A stretch of 64,000 nucleotides of DNA from Ochrobactrum quorumnocens (GCF_002278035.1 NZ_CP022604.1:806001-870000); one strand, 5' to 3'; shown: positions 18,927 to 31,250, numbered from the stretch's first letter. Program-made: numbers and translations. Notes: generated by a model from the sequence alone, not told the origin.

Positions 18927-20083
18927 TGTCCGTTCGCCGTCTCGCAGATGATGCCGTCCAGCCGGCTGGTTTCGCTTTTAACGCGGAAAATCAGAACTGG
19001 GCGCACAAGACGATCGCAAAATACCCTGAAGGCCGCCAACAGTCGGCTGTTATCCCTTTGCTCATGCGTGCGCAGGAGCAGGATGGCTGGGTCACGAAGG
19101 CTGCTATCGAACATGTCGCAAACATGCTCGATATGCCGCTGATCCGCGTTCTCGAAGTCGCTACTTTCTATACGCAGTTCCAGCTGAAGCCAGTTGGCAC
19201 GCGCGCGCACATTCAGGTTTGCGGCACCACGCCATGCATGTTGCGTGGCTCGGAAGCACTGATGGATGTTTGCCGTCATAAAATCCACCACGATCCTTTT
19301 GAGCTTAACGCCGAAGGCACGCTGTCGTGGGAAGAAGTTGAATGCCAGGGCGCTTGTGTCAATGCACCGATGGTCATGATCTTCAAGGACGCTTATGAAG
19401 ACCTGACACCGGAACGCCTTGCTGAAATTATCGATGCGTTCGAAGCAGGTAAGGGCGACACTGTTAAGACGGGTCCGCAGGATGGGCGTATTACGTCTGA
19501 ACCTATGGGCGGTCTAACAGCGCTGACTGAAGATCTGGACTACAAGAAGATCGGTCTGGAAACCCGTAAGGCATCCGATGCTGCAGTTGCCAAAGCCAAG
19601 GCGGAAGCTGAAGCAAAGGCTAAGGCAGAAGCTGCAGCGAAAGCTGCGGAAGAAGCCAAGAACGTTGCACCGTCGAATGCAGCCAAACCAGTGACCAATG
19701 CTACAGAAACCGATCCAAGCCTCAAGACGCCGTCTGATGTTAAGGCATCAAACGCTGCTGAGAAGGCTGCTTCGGTTGACAGCAAGCAAGATTACAAGCT
19801 TGACGATAAGAACCGTCCGGAAGCAATTGAGCGTCCAGAAGCTGTTGACGATCTGAAGCTTATTTCCGGCGTCGGCCCGAAGATTGAGGAAACCCTGCAT
19901 GAGCTGGGTGTTTTCACCTTCAAGCAGGTTGCTTCCTGGAAGAAAGCCGAGCGCGAATGGGTTGACGGCTATCTGAGCTTCCACGGTCGCATTGATCGTG
20001 AAGACTGGGTTAAGCAGGCCAAGGCTTTGGCCAAGGGCGGCGTCGAAGAATACATCAAGGTATTCGGAAAGAAGCCCGTATGA
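18926..20083 (+). CDS. nuoE: NADH-quinone oxidoreductase subunit E with C-terminal extension
   Basis: NuoE has 385 residues, whereas the usual length is 160-220. The N-terminal half is the thioredoxin-like [2Fe-2S] domain with ligands C99, C104, C140 and C144 (VCGTTPC and CQGAC); it feeds electrons from NuoF. Residues of about 210-300 form an alanine/lysine/glutamate-rich linker with AKAEAEAKAKAEAAAKAA-type repeats. The last 70 or so residues form a helix-hairpin-helix-like domain (DLKLISGVGPKIEETLHELG), also found fused to NuoE in other rhizobia. The extra domain's role is unknown. ATG 18926 overlaps nuoD by one base. Confidence 0.95.
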   Translation: MSVRRLADDAVQPAGFAFNAENQNWAHKTIAKYPEGRQQSAVIPLLMRAQEQDGWVTKAAIEHVANMLDMPLIRVLEVATFYTQFQLKPVGTRAHIQVCGTTPCMLRGSEALMDVCRHKIHHDPFELNAEGTLSWEEVECQGACVNAPMVMIFKDAYEDLTPERLAEIIDAFEAGKGDTVKTGPQDGRITSEPMGGLTALTEDLDYKKIGLETRKASDAAVAKAKAEAEAKAKAEAAAKAAEEAKNVAPSNAAKPVTNATETDPSLKTPSDVKASNAAEKAASVDSKQDYKLDDKNRPEAIERPEAVDDLKLISGVGPKIEETLHELGVFTFKQVASWKKAEREWVDGYLSFHGRIDREDWVKQAKALAKGGVEEYIKVFGKKPV

Positions 20084-20124
20084 TGACTTCGACATTGGCA
20101 AACAGAAACGGAAACAGGTGAGAC

Positions 20125-21432
20125 ATGCTGGCTGATAAGGATCGCATATTCACCAATATCTATGGCTTCAAGGACATGTCCCTGAAGGGCGCTATGTCGC
20201 GTGGCCATTGGGATAACACCAAAGGCTTCATCGACAAGGGTCGTGACTGGATCATCGACGAGATGAAGGCATCTGGCCTTCGTGGTCGTGGTGGTGCTGG
20301 CTTCCCGACCGGCCTGAAATGGTCCTTTATGCCGAAGGAAGTTACGGACCGGCCGCATTACCTCGTCGTCAATGCCGACGAATCCGAACCGGGCACCTGT
20401 AAGGACCGCGAAATTCTGCGCCACGATCCGCATACGCTGATCGAAGGCTGCGTTATCGCCGGTTGCGCCATGGGCGCTCACGTTGCTTATATCTATCTGC
20501 GCGGCGAATTCATGCGTGAGCGTGAAGCGCTTCAGGCAGCGATTGACGAATGTTACGATGCAGGTCTTCTGGGCAAGAACAATAAGTGCGGCTGGGATAT
20601 GGAGATTCTTCTCCATCACGGCGCTGGCGCTTATATCTGCGGCGAAGAAACCGCTCTGTTGGAAAGCCTTGAAGGAAAGAAGGGCCAGCCACGTCTAAAG
20701 CCTCCTTTCCCCGCAAATATGGGCCTCTATGGCTGCCCGACGACAGTGAACAACGTTGAATCGATTGCTGTTGCTCCGACGATCCTTCGTCGCGGCGGCG
20801 CATGGTTCTCGTCGATCGGTCGTCCGAACAATGTCGGCACGAAGCTGTTCCAGATTTCCGGTCATGTGAATACGCCATGCACCGTGGAAGAGGGCCTCGG
20901 CATCACCTTCCGCGAGCTGATCGAAAAGCATGGCGGCGGTATTCGCGGCGGCTGGGACAATCTGCTTGCAGTCATTCCTGGCGGCGCATCATGCCCGATT
21001 ATTAAGGCCGAAGACATGATGGACGCCATCATGGATTTCGACGGTATGCGCGACAAAAAATCGTCGTTCGGAACAGGCGGTCTGATCGTCATGGACAAGT
21101 CCACTGACGTCATCAAGGCAATTGCTCGTCTTGCAGCTTTCTTCAAGCATGAAAGCTGCGGCCAGTGCACGCCTTGCCGCGAAGGTACTGGTTGGATGTG
21201 GCGCGTCATGGAACGCATGGTCAAGGGTAACGCGCAGAAGCGCGAAATCGACATGCTGTTTGATGTGACCAAGCAAATTGAAGGTCACACGATCTGCGCG
21301 CTTGGTGATGCTGCTGCATGGCCTATTCAGGGCCTGATCCGCAATTTCCGTCCGGAAATTGAAAAGCGCATTGACGATTATACGCGCAACGCTGTTCAGA
21401 GCCGCAACATCCGTCTGGAAGCAGCGGAATAA
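20125..21432 (+). CDS. nuoF: NADH-quinone oxidoreductase subunit F
   Basis: NuoF (435 residues) oxidises NADH. The glycine-rich FMN/NADH site GRGGAGFP is at 54-61, and the [4Fe-4S] N3 ligands are C345, C348 and C351 in SCGQCTPC plus C391 in TICALGDAA. It works at the tip of the hydrophilic arm with NuoE and NuoG. The gene starts 41 nt after nuoE behind ACAGGTGAG. Confidence 0.97.
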   Translation: MLADKDRIFTNIYGFKDMSLKGAMSRGHWDNTKGFIDKGRDWIIDEMKASGLRGRGGAGFPTGLKWSFMPKEVTDRPHYLVVNADESEPGTCKDREILRHDPHTLIEGCVIAGCAMGAHVAYIYLRGEFMREREALQAAIDECYDAGLLGKNNKCGWDMEILLHHGAGAYICGEETALLESLEGKKGQPRLKPPFPANMGLYGCPTTVNNVESIAVAPTILRRGGAWFSSIGRPNNVGTKLFQISGHVNTPCTVEEGLGITFRELIEKHGGGIRGGWDNLLAVIPGGASCPIIKAEDMMDAIMDFDGMRDKKSSFGTGGLIVMDKSTDVIKAIARLAAFFKHESCGQCTPCREGTGWMWRVMERMVKGNAQKREIDMLFDVTKQIEGHTICALGDAAAWPIQGLIRNFRPEIEKRIDDYTRNAVQSRNIRLEAAE

Positions 21433-21527
21433 GGCTGACGCATTGTGTGGTGCGGTCCGTCTCCCACGGGCCGTAATAGAGTTTGACATCTGGAAGATGC
21501 GGCAAGAGCCGCAGGTTTGGATAAGCG

Positions 21528-23612
21528 ATGGCAAATATTAAGGTTGACGGCACAGAGATCGAAGTACCCGATCACTATACGCTCCTTCAGGCTGCCGAAG
21601 CCGCGGGGGCGGAAGTCCCGCGTTTTTGTTTCCACGAACGGCTTTCCATCGCCGGAAACTGCCGCATGTGCCTTGTTGAAGTGAAGGGTGGACCGCCAAA
21701 GCCGGCTGCATCCTGCGCTATGGGCGTACGCGATCTGCGTCCCGGCCCGAATGGCGAAGCACCTGAAATTTTCACCAACACGCCGATGGTCAAAAAGGCC
21801 CGCGAAGGCGTGATGGAATTCCTACTCATCAACCATCCGCTCGATTGCCCGATTTGCGATCAGGCAGGTGAGTGCGATCTGCAAGATCAGGCAATGGCGT
21901 TTGGTACCGACGGTTCACGCTATCGCGAAAACAAGCGTGCGGTTGAGAACAAGTATATCGGCCCGCTCGTCAAGACTGTGATGACACGCTGCATTCACTG
22001 CACGCGCTGCGTCCGCTTCACGACCGAAGTGGCTGGTATTTCTGAACTCGGCCTCATTGGTCGTGGTGAAGATGCTGAAATCACCACTTATCTCGAGCGC
22101 GCTATGACTTCGGAGCTGCAGGGCAATGTCATCGACCTTTGCCCGGTTGGTGCTCTGACCTCACGTCCATATGAATTCCAGGCGCGTCCGTGGGAATTGA
22201 ACAAGACTGAAACCATCGACGTGATGGATGCAGTTGGTTCGAACATCCGCGTTGACACCCGTGGTCGTGAAGTGATGCGCATCATGCCACGCGTCAACGA
22301 AGCCGTGAACGAAGAGTGGATTTCCGACAAGACCCGTTTCATCTGGGATGGTCTGCGCACCCAGCGCCTTGATCGCCCATATGTTCGTAAGGATGGTCGT
22401 CTGGTAGCAGCATCGTGGCCTGAAGCTTTTGCAGCAATCGCTGCCAAGGTTTCGGCAACATCTGCTGACAAGATCGGGGCTGTTGCTGGCGATCTGGCTT
22501 CGGTTGAAGAACTTTATGCTCTGAAGAGCCTGATCGCGTCGCTTGGTTCTGCCAATATTGATAGCCGTCAGGATGGCGCAGCACTTGATCCAGCTTTGGG
22601 TCGTGCAAGCTATCTCTTTAATACGACGATCGAAGGCATTGAAAATGCTGACGCTCTTCTGATCATCGGCTCCAACCCACGTGTTGAAGCGGCTATTCTG
22701 AACGCTCGTATTCGCAAGCGTCAGCGCATGGGCCATTTCCCAATCGCTCTGATCGGTGAACAGGCTGAACTGCGTTACAACTACGAATATCTTGGCGCAG
22801 GTGCAGACACACTTGCAGCTGTCGCTTCCGGCAAAAATGCATTCCGCGACGTGCTGGCGAAAGCCGAACGTCCGCTGATCATTGTTGGTCAGGGCGCATT
22901 GACTGGCGAAAACGGCGCTGCTGTTCTGGCTCAAGCTGCAAAGCTCGCGCAAGATGTCGGCGCGATCAATGGCGAATGGAACGGCTTCTCGGTCCTTCAC
23001 ACTGCGGCTTCGCGCGTCGGTGCTCTTGATCTCGGCGTTGTGCCGGGTGAGGGCGGCAAGGTTGCAGGCGAAATGCTCGGCAATCTTGATGTTGTGTTTC
23101 TGCTCGGTGCAGACGAACTCGACATGACGGCCAAGGGTTCGAGCTTCGTTGTCTATATCGGTACGCATGGCGATGCCGGTGCACATGCGGCTGACGTTAT
23201 CCTGCCAGGTGCGGCTTACACCGAAAAATCGGGTACATGGCTTAACACTGAAGGTCGCGTGCAGCTCGGCAACCGTGCTGGTTTCGCACCGGGCGAAGCA
23301 AAGGAAGATTGGGCAATTCTGCGCGCTCTTTCCGACACGCTCGGCAAGCGTCTGCCATTTGACAGCCTCGCACAGCTTCGCGCCAAGCTCTATGCAGATT
23401 ACCCGCATATGATGGCCATTGACACTGTTGCACCTGCCGCTGCCGACGATCTGGTCGCGCTGGCTGGTAAGGCAACCAACCTGGGTGGCGGCGCTGCGTT
23501 CGTTTCCCCGGTCAAGGATTTCTACCTGACGAACCCAATCGCGCGTGCTTCCGCTGTCATGGCCGAGTGCTCGGCGCTTGCGGCCGGCAGCTTCCAACAG
23601 GCAGCTGAGTAA
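21528..23612 (+). CDS. nuoG: NADH-quinone oxidoreductase subunit G
   Basis: NuoG has 694 residues. The ferredoxin-type [2Fe-2S] ligands are C34, C45, C48 and C63. The His/Cys [4Fe-4S] site (H103, C107, C110, C116) is in [14 protein letters not shown], and the further [4Fe-4S] site uses C155, C158, C161 and C205. The rest is a molybdopterin-oxidoreductase-like domain without cofactor, as usual for this subunit. It passes electrons from NuoF towards NuoI. A 95-nt gap separates it from nuoF. Confidence 0.96.
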   Translation: MANIKVDGTEIEVPDHYTLLQAAEAAGAEVPRFCFHERLSIAGNCRMCLVEVKGGPPKPAASCAMGVRDLRPGPNGEAPEIFTNTPMVKKAREGVMEFLLINHPLDCPICDQAGECDLQDQAMAFGTDGSRYRENKRAVENKYIGPLVKTVMTRCIHCTRCVRFTTEVAGISELGLIGRGEDAEITTYLERAMTSELQGNVIDLCPVGALTSRPYEFQARPWELNKTETIDVMDAVGSNIRVDTRGREVMRIMPRVNEAVNEEWISDKTRFIWDGLRTQRLDRPYVRKDGRLVAASWPEAFAAIAAKVSATSADKIGAVAGDLASVEELYALKSLIASLGSANIDSRQDGAALDPALGRASYLFNTTIEGIENADALLIIGSNPRVEAAILNARIRKRQRMGHFPIALIGEQAELRYNYEYLGAGADTLAAVASGKNAFRDVLAKAERPLIIVGQGALTGENGAAVLAQAAKLAQDVGAINGEWNGFSVLHTAASRVGALDLGVVPGEGGKVAGEMLGNLDVVFLLGADELDMTAKGSSFVVYIGTHGDAGAHAADVILPGAAYTEKSGTWLNTEGRVQLGNRAGFAPGEAKEDWAILRALSDTLGKRLPFDSLAQLRAKLYADYPHMMAIDTVAPAAADDLVALAGKATNLGGGAAFVSPVKDFYLTNPIARASAVMAECSALAAGSFQQAAE

Positions 23613-23631
23613 GCGAGAGAGAGACGGAATA

Positions 23632-24675
23632 ATGGACGGAATTTTTGCAGCTTACGTCTTGCCCGCGCTGATTATAGCGCTGAAGTCGGTCGTTCTGCTT
23701 GTCGTATTGCTGATCGTCGTGGCTTACCTGCTTTATGCGGATCGTAAGATTTGGGCAGCCGTGCAGCTTCGCCGTGGACCGAACGTCGTTGGCCCATGGG
23801 GTCTGTTTCAGGCTTTTGCCGATCTTTTGAAGTTCGTCTTCAAAGAGCCGATCATTCCATCCGGCGCGAATAAGGGTGTGTTTCTTCTTGCACCTTTCAT
23901 TTCCGCTGTGCTGGCAATGGCAACCTGGGCGGTCATTCCCGTCAATGAAGGTTGGGCAATCGCCAACATCAATGTCGGTTTGCTTTACATCTTCGCTATT
24001 TCTTCGCTTGAAGTTTATGGCGTTATCATGGGCGGCTGGGCCTCGAACTCGAAGTATCCGTTTCTGGGTGCACTTCGTTCGGCAGCGCAGATGGTCTCCT
24101 ATGAAGTGTCGATCGGTTTTGTGATCGTTACGGTTCTTCTGACGGTTGGCTCGCTTAACCTGACAGATATCGTGTTGTCGCAGAATACGGGTATCGGTAC
24201 ATCGCTCGGACTGCCGGCTTCGTTCCTCGACTGGAACTGGCTGGTTCTGTTCCCGATGTTCGTGATCTTCTTCATTTCGGCACTTGCTGAAACGAACCGC
24301 CCGCCATTCGACCTTGTCGAAGCTGAATCGGAACTCGTGGCCGGTCATATGATCGAGTATTCGTCCACACCGTTCCTTCTGTTCTTCCTCGGCGAGTATG
24401 TGGCGATCACGCTGATGTGCGCCCTGATGACGACGCTCTTCCTTGGCGGCTGGTTGCCTCCGGTCGACGTATGGTTCCTCAATTGGGTTCCGGGCATCAT
24501 CTGGTTCATGCTCAAGCTTTGCTTCTGCTTCTTCATGTTCGCTATGGTAAAGGCTTTCGTACCGCGTTACCGCTACGACCAGTTGATGCGTCTGGGCTGG
24601 AAAGTGTTCCTGCCGATCTCGCTCTTCATGGTTGTTCTGACCGCGACCGTCATCAAAGTCTTCGATCTGGTGTAA
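23632..24675 (+). CDS. nuoH: NADH-quinone oxidoreductase subunit H
   Basis: NuoH (347 residues, about eight helices) is the membrane subunit that cradles the quinone cavity at the junction of the two arms. The motifs [20 protein letters not shown] and [20 protein letters not shown] are conserved. ATG 23632 (MDGIFAAYV) follows GAGAGAGACGGAATA and lies 19 nt after nuoG; an upstream in-frame start would overlap nuoG deeply and is unlikely. Confidence 0.97.
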   Translation: MDGIFAAYVLPALIIALKSVVLLVVLLIVVAYLLYADRKIWAAVQLRRGPNVVGPWGLFQAFADLLKFVFKEPIIPSGANKGVFLLAPFISAVLAMATWAVIPVNEGWAIANINVGLLYIFAISSLEVYGVIMGGWASNSKYPFLGALRSAAQMVSYEVSIGFVIVTVLLTVGSLNLTDIVLSQNTGIGTSLGLPASFLDWNWLVLFPMFVIFFISALAETNRPPFDLVEAESELVAGHMIEYSSTPFLLFFLGEYVAITLMCALMTTLFLGGWLPPVDVWFLNWVPGIIWFMLKLCFCFFMFAMVKAFVPRYRYDQLMRLGWKVFLPISLFMVVLTATVIKVFDLV

Positions 24676-24687
24676 GGAGAAAGAAAA

Positions 24688-25179
24688 ATGGCTTCTTTCG
24701 CACAGGCCGCGAAATCACTCCTTCTCAAGGAATTCGTCGGCGCTTTCTTCCTCTCCATGCGCCAGTTTTTCGCGCCAAAAGCGACGTTGAACTACCCGCA
24801 TGAAAAGGGTCCGATTTCTCCACGTTTTCGTGGCGAACACGCGCTGCGTCGTTATCCCAACGGCGAAGAACGCTGCATTGCTTGCAAGCTTTGCGAAGCG
24901 ATCTGCCCGGCGCAGGCTATCACCATTGAAGCGGGTCCCCGCCGCAATGATGGCACGCGCCGCACGGTGCGTTACGACATCGATATGGTGAAGTGCATCT
25001 ATTGCGGCTTCTGTCAGGAAGCTTGCCCTGTAGATGCGATCGTTGAAGGTCCGAACTTCGAGTTTGCGACCGAAACCCGCGAAGAGCTCTACTATGACAA
25101 GGACAAGCTCCTTGCCAATGGCGATCGCTGGGAACGCGAAATTGCGCGCAACATCGCTATTGATGCGCCATATCGCTGA
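24688..25179 (+). CDS. nuoI: NADH-quinone oxidoreductase subunit I
   Basis: NuoI (163 residues) carries two [4Fe-4S] ferredoxin motifs: C63, C66, C69, C73 in [12 protein letters not shown] and C103, C106, C109, C113 in [12 protein letters not shown]. They hold clusters N6a and N6b, which link NuoG to NuoB. It lies 12 nt after nuoH behind AAGGAGAAAG. Confidence 0.97.
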   Translation: MASFAQAAKSLLLKEFVGAFFLSMRQFFAPKATLNYPHEKGPISPRFRGEHALRRYPNGEERCIACKLCEAICPAQAITIEAGPRRNDGTRRTVRYDIDMVKCIYCGFCQEACPVDAIVEGPNFEFATETREELYYDKDKLLANGDRWEREIARNIAIDAPYR

Positions 25180-25348
25180 TTGGTTTTGCTGAAACCTCTG
25201 TTTCGGCATCCGGTTTGAAAAGCGGCAACAAGAGGGGGCAGCCTCGCTTGTTGCCTGAATTTAAGTTTCGCGATTTTTCGCGACAAACAAAGACTAAAGC
25301 GGGCAAAGCAATAGGGCTTTGTCCACGGAAAGGTGTTGGGGGATCCCC
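25180..25348 (+). promoter_or_regulatory. 169-nt leader between nuoI and nuoJ
   Basis: This is the longest gap inside the nuo operon. It ends in the perfect palindrome GGGGATCCCC at 25339-25348, directly touching the nuoJ ATG, with AAGG at 25330-25333 as the probable ribosome binding site. It may hold an internal promoter or processing site. I see no clear promoter boxes. Confidence 0.4.
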
Positions 25349-25966
25349 ATGCTGACAGGTATTGCGGCAGCGTTCTTTTATCTGTTCGCCTTTATCATGA
25401 TCGCCAGCGCGTTCATGGTGATTGCGGCGCGCAACCCCGTGCATTCGGTGCTGTTTCTGATCCTCGCTTTCTTCAATGCGGCGGCACTGTTCTTGCTAAC
25501 GGGGGCCGAGTTCCTCGCCATGATCCTGCTTGTCGTTTATGTCGGCGCTGTGGCGGTTCTCTTCCTCTTCGTCGTCATGATGTTGGATGTCGATTTCTCT
25601 GAGCTCAAGCGTGGTGCGCTGCAATATGCGCCGGTTGGTGCTCTTGTTGGTCTGATCCTGCTTGGCGAGCTGATCGTTGTGTTCGCAGGTTCGATGTTCG
25701 CTCCTAAGCTGGGGCAGGGCTCGGTTCCTATCCCTGATCTCGCAGAACGCACCAACACTGCAGCCCTCGGTGACATTCTTTACACCGACTACGTTTTCAA
25801 CTTCCAGATTGCCGGATTGGTTCTTCTCGTTGCCATGATCGGTGCGATCGTTCTGACGCTGCGGCACAAGCCAAATGTAAAGCGCCAGTCGATCCCGGAT
25901 CAGGTTGCTCGTACGCCTGAAACGGCGATCGAGATCAAGAAGGTCGAAACGGGCAAAGGCATCTGA
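25349..25966 (+). CDS. nuoJ: NADH-quinone oxidoreductase subunit J
   Basis: NuoJ (205 residues, five helices) lies in the membrane arm near NuoA, NuoH and NuoK. The family stretch [20 protein letters not shown], which forms the pi-bulge helix, is clear. ATG 25349 ([13 protein letters not shown]) is preferred over a TTG ten codons upstream, since the helix starts there. It is followed by nuoK after 10 nt. Confidence 0.96.
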   Translation: MLTGIAAAFFYLFAFIMIASAFMVIAARNPVHSVLFLILAFFNAAALFLLTGAEFLAMILLVVYVGAVAVLFLFVVMMLDVDFSELKRGALQYAPVGALVGLILLGELIVVFAGSMFAPKLGQGSVPIPDLAERTNTAALGDILYTDYVFNFQIAGLVLLVAMIGAIVLTLRHKPNVKRQSIPDQVARTPETAIEIKKVETGKGI

Positions 25967-25976
25967 GGATAAGAAT

Positions 25977-26285
25977 ATGGAAATCGGTATTTCTCATTAT
26001 CTGACCGTTTCAGCCATCCTGTTCACACTTGGCGTTTTCGGTATTTTCTTAAACCGCAAGAACGTCATCGTCATCCTGATGTCTGTCGAATTGATCCTCC
26101 TCTCGGTCAATCTCAACTTCGTGGCGTTTTCTTCTGTGCTTGGCGATATGGTCGGGCAGGTTTTCGCGCTCTTCGTTCTGACTGTTGCAGCTGCAGAAGC
26201 GGCTATCGGTCTGGCAATCCTCGTTGTTTTCTTCCGTAATCGCGGTTCTATCGCGGTGGAAGACGTCAATGTTATGAAAGGTTGA
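25977..26285 (+). CDS. nuoK: NADH-quinone oxidoreductase subunit K
   Basis: NuoK (102 residues, three helices) is part of the proton-pumping chain. The conserved membrane glutamates are in [11 protein letters not shown] and [14 protein letters not shown] 25977 follows GAGGATAAGAAT. It lies 10 nt after nuoJ and 7 nt before nuoL. Confidence 0.97.
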   Translation: MEIGISHYLTVSAILFTLGVFGIFLNRKNVIVILMSVELILLSVNLNFVAFSSVLGDMVGQVFALFVLTVAAAEAAIGLAILVVFFRNRGSIAVEDVNVMKG

Positions 26286-26292
26286 CGGGCAA

Positions 26293-28287
26293 ATGCTCTA
26301 TAACGCGATCGTCTTCCTTCCGCTTATTGGCTTTCTTGTTGCCGGTCTTTTCGGCAACAAGATTGGTGCCAAAGCGAGTGAATATCTTACTTCCGGCCTG
26401 ATGGTGATCGTTGCGATCCTGTCATGGGTCGTGTTCTTTCAAATCCCGCTCGGCCACGATGCCGAAACGGTTCGTATCCCCGTGCTTCATTGGGTTACGT
26501 CCGGTTCGCTGTCCTTTGATTGGGCGCTGCGCGTCGATACGTTGACCGGCGTCATGCTTGTCGTGATCAACTCGGTGTCGGCACTCGTGCATATCTATTC
26601 GATTGGATATATGCACCACGATCCGCATCGTCCGCGCTTCTTTGCCTATCTGTCGCTCTTCACCTTCGCCATGCTTATGTTGGTAACGTCGGACAATCTG
26701 ATTCAGATGTTCTTCGGCTGGGAAGGTGTGGGTCTGGCATCCTATCTTCTGATCGGTTTCTGGTTCCAGAAGCCATCGGCAAATGCCGCCGCAATGAAAG
26801 CCTTCGTTGTCAACCGCGTTGGTGACTTCGGCTTCCTGCTCGGTATCTTCGGCCTGTTCGCACTGTTCCAGTCGGTCGATTACAACACGATCTTTGCTGC
26901 TGCTGCGAATTATTTGCCTGCTGAAGGTGCTGCCGATACCGGTGCGGTTGTTCTCAACTTCCTCGGCTATGAACTGCACAAGGAAACAGCCCTTACTGTT
27001 GTTTGCCTGCTGCTTTTCATGGGTGCGATGGGTAAGTCCGCGCAGTTCCTGCTGCACACATGGCTTCCTGACGCGATGGAAGGCCCGACACCTGTTTCCG
27101 CACTTATTCACGCGGCAACGATGGTGACCGCGGGTGTGTTCATGGTTGCACGTTTGTCGCCGATCTTTGAACATTCGCACACCGCATTGTTGATCGTGAC
27201 GATTATCGGCGCAACGACAGCATTCTTTGCTGCAACAGTTGCGCTTGTACAGAACGACATCAAGCGCGTTATCGCTTACTCGACCTGTTCGCAGCTTGGT
27301 TATATGTTTGCGGCTCTGGGTGTCGGCGCTTATGGCGCGGCTGTATTTCACCTCTTCACGCATGCATTCTTCAAGGCACTTCTGTTCCTTTGCGCCGGTT
27401 CGGTTATCCATGCCGTTTCGGACGAGCAGGACATGCGTCGCATGGGTGGTCTGCGCAAGCTGATCCCAATCACCTACTGGATGATGATGATCGGTACTGT
27501 TGCGATTACGGGTCTGGGCGTTCCAGGAACGATCATCGGTACGGCTGGCTTCTTCTCGAAGGATGCTATTATCGAGTCGGTCTTCGCATCGCACAGCCTT
27601 GCGTCAGGTTACGCCTTCACGCTTCTGGTTATCGCAGCGATGTTCACGAGCTTCTATTCATGGCGTCTGATTTTCATGACTTTCTATGGCAAGCCACGCG
27701 CTTCCGCTGAAGTCATGCATCATGTGCATGAATCGCCGCCAGTGATGCTCGTTCCGTTGTTGCTGCTTGCTGTTGGTGCTCTGTTTGCTGGTTTCGTCTT
27801 CAAGGAATACTTCTTCGGACACGAATATGCAGAGTTCTGGAAGGGCGCGCTCTACACCGCTCCAGGCAATGAAATCCTGGATCATTATCACCACGTTCCG
27901 TTGTGGGTTAAACTGTCTCCGTTCATCGCGATGGTGATCGGTCTGGTTACGGCCTGGGTGTTCTATATCCGAGCACCACACATTCCGAAGGCACTCGCAG
28001 AACGTCATCGCGGTCTGTACCAGTTCCTTCTCAACAAGTGGTACTTCGACGAACTGTATGACCGCATCTTCGTTCGTCCTGCACGTTGGCTCGGCCGCTT
28101 CTTCTGGAAGGTCGGCGACGGCAAGATTATCGACGGATACGGTCCAAACGGTGTCGCTGCACGCGTTCTTGATGTTACAGGTCGCGTTGTGAAGATGCAG
28201 TCTGGTTACCTTTATCACTACGCATTCGCGATGCTTATCGGCGTCGCCGCGCTCGTCACCTGGATGATGCTCGGGAGCTCTCTCTGA
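26293..28287 (+). CDS. nuoL: NADH-quinone oxidoreductase subunit L
   Basis: NuoL (664 residues) is the distal antiporter-like proton-pumping subunit. It has the Mrp-type core with [19 protein letters not shown] and the lysine segment [20 protein letters not shown], plus the long C-terminal lateral helix. It is the largest membrane subunit. Its TGA shares one base with the nuoM ATG, so the two are likely coupled. Confidence 0.97.
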   Translation: MLYNAIVFLPLIGFLVAGLFGNKIGAKASEYLTSGLMVIVAILSWVVFFQIPLGHDAETVRIPVLHWVTSGSLSFDWALRVDTLTGVMLVVINSVSALVHIYSIGYMHHDPHRPRFFAYLSLFTFAMLMLVTSDNLIQMFFGWEGVGLASYLLIGFWFQKPSANAAAMKAFVVNRVGDFGFLLGIFGLFALFQSVDYNTIFAAAANYLPAEGAADTGAVVLNFLGYELHKETALTVVCLLLFMGAMGKSAQFLLHTWLPDAMEGPTPVSALIHAATMVTAGVFMVARLSPIFEHSHTALLIVTIIGATTAFFAATVALVQNDIKRVIAYSTCSQLGYMFAALGVGAYGAAVFHLFTHAFFKALLFLCAGSVIHAVSDEQDMRRMGGLRKLIPITYWMMMIGTVAITGLGVPGTIIGTAGFFSKDAIIESVFASHSLASGYAFTLLVIAAMFTSFYSWRLIFMTFYGKPRASAEVMHHVHESPPVMLVPLLLLAVGALFAGFVFKEYFFGHEYAEFWKGALYTAPGNEILDHYHHVPLWVKLSPFIAMVIGLVTAWVFYIRAPHIPKALAERHRGLYQFLLNKWYFDELYDRIFVRPARWLGRFFWKVGDGKIIDGYGPNGVAARVLDVTGRVVKMQSGYLYHYAFAMLIGVAALVTWMMLGSSL

Positions 28288-29795
28288 TGACCGATTGGCC
28301 AATTCTTTCTACGGTCACATTTCTGCCGCTCGTCGGCGCCTTGTTGATCCTTCTCATCAAGGATGACAGCGAAGCCTCGCGTCGTAACATTAAGAATGTT
28401 GCGCTGCTGACTACGGTTTTCGTGTTCATTCTGTCTCTGGTTATCTGGGCTGGGTTTGATAATTCAAATCCAGGCTTCCAGATGGTCGAACAGGTCGACT
28501 GGCTCGGTGGTGGGATTTCCTACCACATGGGCGTTGACGGCATTTCAATGCTCTTCGTCGTGCTTTCTGCTTTCCTCATGCCTTTCTGCGTGCTGGCAAG
28601 CTGGATCGCTATCGACAAGCGCGTCAAGGAATACATGATCGCGTTCCTTATTCTGGAAACGCTCATGATCGGCGTGTTCTGCGCGCTGGATCTGTTCCTG
28701 TTCTACGTCTTCTTTGAAGCAAGCCTTATCCCGATGTTCATCATCATCGGTGTCTGGGGTGGCAAGCGCCGCGTTTATGCAAGCTTCAAGTTCTTCCTCT
28801 ACACGCTGCTCGGCTCGGTACTGATGCTGATCGCGATCATGGCAATGTACTGGCAGGCCGGTACATTGAATATCGTGGAGCTGCTCAAGTACGATTTCCC
28901 TGCAGGCATGCAAACGTGGCTATGGCTGGCATTCTTCGCATCGTTCGCTGTAAAGATGCCGATGTGGCCGGTTCACACCTGGTTGCCGGACGCGCACGTT
29001 GAAGCACCAACGGCAGGCTCGGTTATTCTGGCCGGTATCCTTCTGAAGCTGGGTGGCTATGGCTTCCTGCGCTTCTCGTTGCCGATGTTCCCGCTGGCAT
29101 CTGCCGATTTCGCTCCATTCGTCTTTGCACTTTCCGCAATTGCTATCGTCTACACCTCGCTCGTTGCTTTGGTGCAGGAAGATATCAAGAAGCTGATTGC
29201 TTACTCCTCGGTTGCGCACATGGGCTACGTCACCATGGGTATTTTCGCAGCCAATGAGCAGGGTGTGCAGGGTGCAATCTTCCAGATGCTCTCGCACGGT
29301 ATCGTTTCAGGAGCACTCTTCCTTTGTGTCGGCGTGATCTATGATCGTATGCATACCCGTGAGATTTCGGCCTTTGGCGGTCTCGTCAACAACATGCCGA
29401 AATATGCCGTTGCATTCCTCATCTTGACGATGGCGAATGTCGGTCTTCCGGGTACGTCAGGCTTTATCGGTGAATTCCTCACGCTGTTCGGTGTCTTCCG
29501 CGTCAATACGTGGGTGGCTCTGTTCGCAACCTCTGGTGTGATTCTGTCGGCAGCCTATGCGCTGTGGCTTTATCGCAACGTGGTTTTCGGTGCGCTGACC
29601 AAGGAAAGTCTCAAAGGCCTTCTCGATCTCAGCCCGCGTGAAAAGCTGATCCTGTATCCGCTTGTGATCCTCACCATTTTCTTCGGTGTGTATCCAGTGC
29701 CGGTCTTCGATGCGACCGCAAGCGCTGTGCATGCACTGGTTAATAATTACGACGCAGCGCTGGCGAATGCCGCTAGCGCTACGCTGGCGCAGTAG
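28287..29795 (+). CDS. nuoM: NADH-quinone oxidoreductase subunit M
   Basis: NuoM (502 residues) is the second antiporter-like proton-pumping subunit. The family motifs [20 protein letters not shown] (glutamate in the first half-channel) and [18 protein letters not shown] are present. It is encoded between nuoL (1-nt overlap) and nuoN (16-nt gap). Confidence 0.97.
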   Translation: MTDWPILSTVTFLPLVGALLILLIKDDSEASRRNIKNVALLTTVFVFILSLVIWAGFDNSNPGFQMVEQVDWLGGGISYHMGVDGISMLFVVLSAFLMPFCVLASWIAIDKRVKEYMIAFLILETLMIGVFCALDLFLFYVFFEASLIPMFIIIGVWGGKRRVYASFKFFLYTLLGSVLMLIAIMAMYWQAGTLNIVELLKYDFPAGMQTWLWLAFFASFAVKMPMWPVHTWLPDAHVEAPTAGSVILAGILLKLGGYGFLRFSLPMFPLASADFAPFVFALSAIAIVYTSLVALVQEDIKKLIAYSSVAHMGYVTMGIFAANEQGVQGAIFQMLSHGIVSGALFLCVGVIYDRMHTREISAFGGLVNNMPKYAVAFLILTMANVGLPGTSGFIGEFLTLFGVFRVNTWVALFATSGVILSAAYALWLYRNVVFGALTKESLKGLLDLSPREKLILYPLVILTIFFGVYPVPVFDATASAVHALVNNYDAALANAASATLAQ

Positions 29796-29811
29796 TAAAG
29801 GCAAAGGCCCG

Positions 29812-31248
29812 ATGCAAACCGACCTGATTGCTTCCCTGTCTCTCGCAGCACCCGAGGTTCTCCTCGCGCTGAGCGGGCTGGCATTGCTTATGATCGGCGT
29901 GTTCTCCGGAGAGCGCGCCTCCACACTCGTCAATGGGCTCGCTGTCGCCGTTTTGATTGCTGCACTGGCTCTTGTCGTTATCTTCCCGCACAACGGTATC
30001 GCCTTTGGCGGCAGCTTTGTGAACGATGGTTTCGCACGCTTCATGAAAGTGCTGACATTGATCGGCTCTATCGTGACGCTCGTCATGTCCGTTGGTTTTG
30101 CGCGTGAAGAGAAGTTCGACAAGTTCGAGTTCCCAGTGCTGATCGTTCTTGCGACGCTTGGCATGCTCATCATGGTATCAGCATCCAACATGCTGACGCT
30201 TTATATGGGCCTCGAGCTGCAGTCGCTCGCACTCTATGTGCTCGCAGCTTTCAATCGTGACAGCGTTCGTTCGACAGAAGCCGGACTGAAATACTTTGTT
30301 CTGGGTGCGCTCTCTTCGGGCATGCTGCTTTACGGTATCAGTCTTGTTTATGGCTACACTGGTCACATCGGCTTTGCGGAAATCGCCAGTTCTATTTCCG
30401 GTGGCGAGCGTCAGCTCGGTCTGGTCTTCGGTCTGGTGTTCATTCTGGCAGGCCTTTGCTTCAAGATTTCTGCCGTTCCGTTCCATATGTGGACGCCGGA
30501 CGTTTATGAAGGTTCGCCAACACCTGTAACCGCGTTTTTTGCTGCTGCCCCTAAGATGGCTGCAATGGCTCTGATCGTTCGTGTTGTGGAAGGCGCTTTC
30601 GCTCCTGTCACCCACGACTGGCAGCAGGTCATTACTTTCGTCGCAATCGCGTCGATGGTGCTGGGTGCCTTTGCTGCTATCGGCCAGCGTAACATTAAGC
30701 GCCTGATGGCTTACTCATCGATCAGCCACATGGGCTATGCGCTCGTTGGTCTGGCAGCTGGTACGGTTGTTGGTGTTCGCGGCGTTGCGCTTTACATGCT
30801 GATCTATCTCGTCATGACGCTTGGTAGCTTTGCTTTCATCCTGTCCATGCGGACAAAGGAAGGCAATGTCGAGCAGATTGAAGATCTGGCAGGCCTGTCG
30901 CGGACCAATCCGGTTATGGCAACAATCATGACCATGATGCTGTTCTCGCTTGCAGGTATTCCGCCGCTCGCTGGCTTCTTCGGTAAGTGGTACACCTTCG
31001 TCGCAGCCGTTGAAGTGGGTCTGTATCCGCTCGCAATCATCGGTATTGTCGCTTCCGTTGTCGGCGCGTTCTACTACCTGCGCATGATCAAGATCATGTG
31101 GTTCGATGAGCCGGTAACGACCTTCGTTACACCAGCAATCGAGCTTCGTCTGGTACTGCTCGCTTCGGGTGCATTCGTTTTGTTCTATGGATTGATTGGC
31201 GGCTGGCTTGGCGGTTTGGCTGAAACTGCAGCCAAGACGTTCTTCTGA
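29812..31248 (+). CDS. nuoN: NADH-quinone oxidoreductase subunit N
   Basis: NuoN (478 residues) is the third antiporter-like subunit of the membrane arm. Motifs include [16 protein letters not shown] and [23 protein letters not shown] 29812 (MQTDLIASL) lies 16 nt after nuoM; an upstream in-frame start inside nuoM gives residues unlike the family. It ends the set of 14 nuo genes and is followed by birA after 2 nt. Confidence 0.97.
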   Translation: MQTDLIASLSLAAPEVLLALSGLALLMIGVFSGERASTLVNGLAVAVLIAALALVVIFPHNGIAFGGSFVNDGFARFMKVLTLIGSIVTLVMSVGFAREEKFDKFEFPVLIVLATLGMLIMVSASNMLTLYMGLELQSLALYVLAAFNRDSVRSTEAGLKYFVLGALSSGMLLYGISLVYGYTGHIGFAEIASSISGGERQLGLVFGLVFILAGLCFKISAVPFHMWTPDVYEGSPTPVTAFFAAAPKMAAMALIVRVVEGAFAPVTHDWQQVITFVAIASMVLGAFAAIGQRNIKRLMAYSSISHMGYALVGLAAGTVVGVRGVALYMLIYLVMTLGSFAFILSMRTKEGNVEQIEDLAGLSRTNPVMATIMTMMLFSLAGIPPLAGFFGKWYTFVAAVEVGLYPLAIIGIVASVVGAFYYLRMIKIMWFDEPVTTFVTPAIELRLVLLASGAFVLFYGLIGGWLGGLAETAAKTFF

Positions 31249-31250
31249 GC

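Noticed and set aside
22161..23597. 478-codon open frame antisense to nuoG
   Set aside because: It mirrors the biased codon use of nuoG, has no recognisable motif or ribosome binding site, and similar antisense frames occur opposite nuoD, nuoL and purL.
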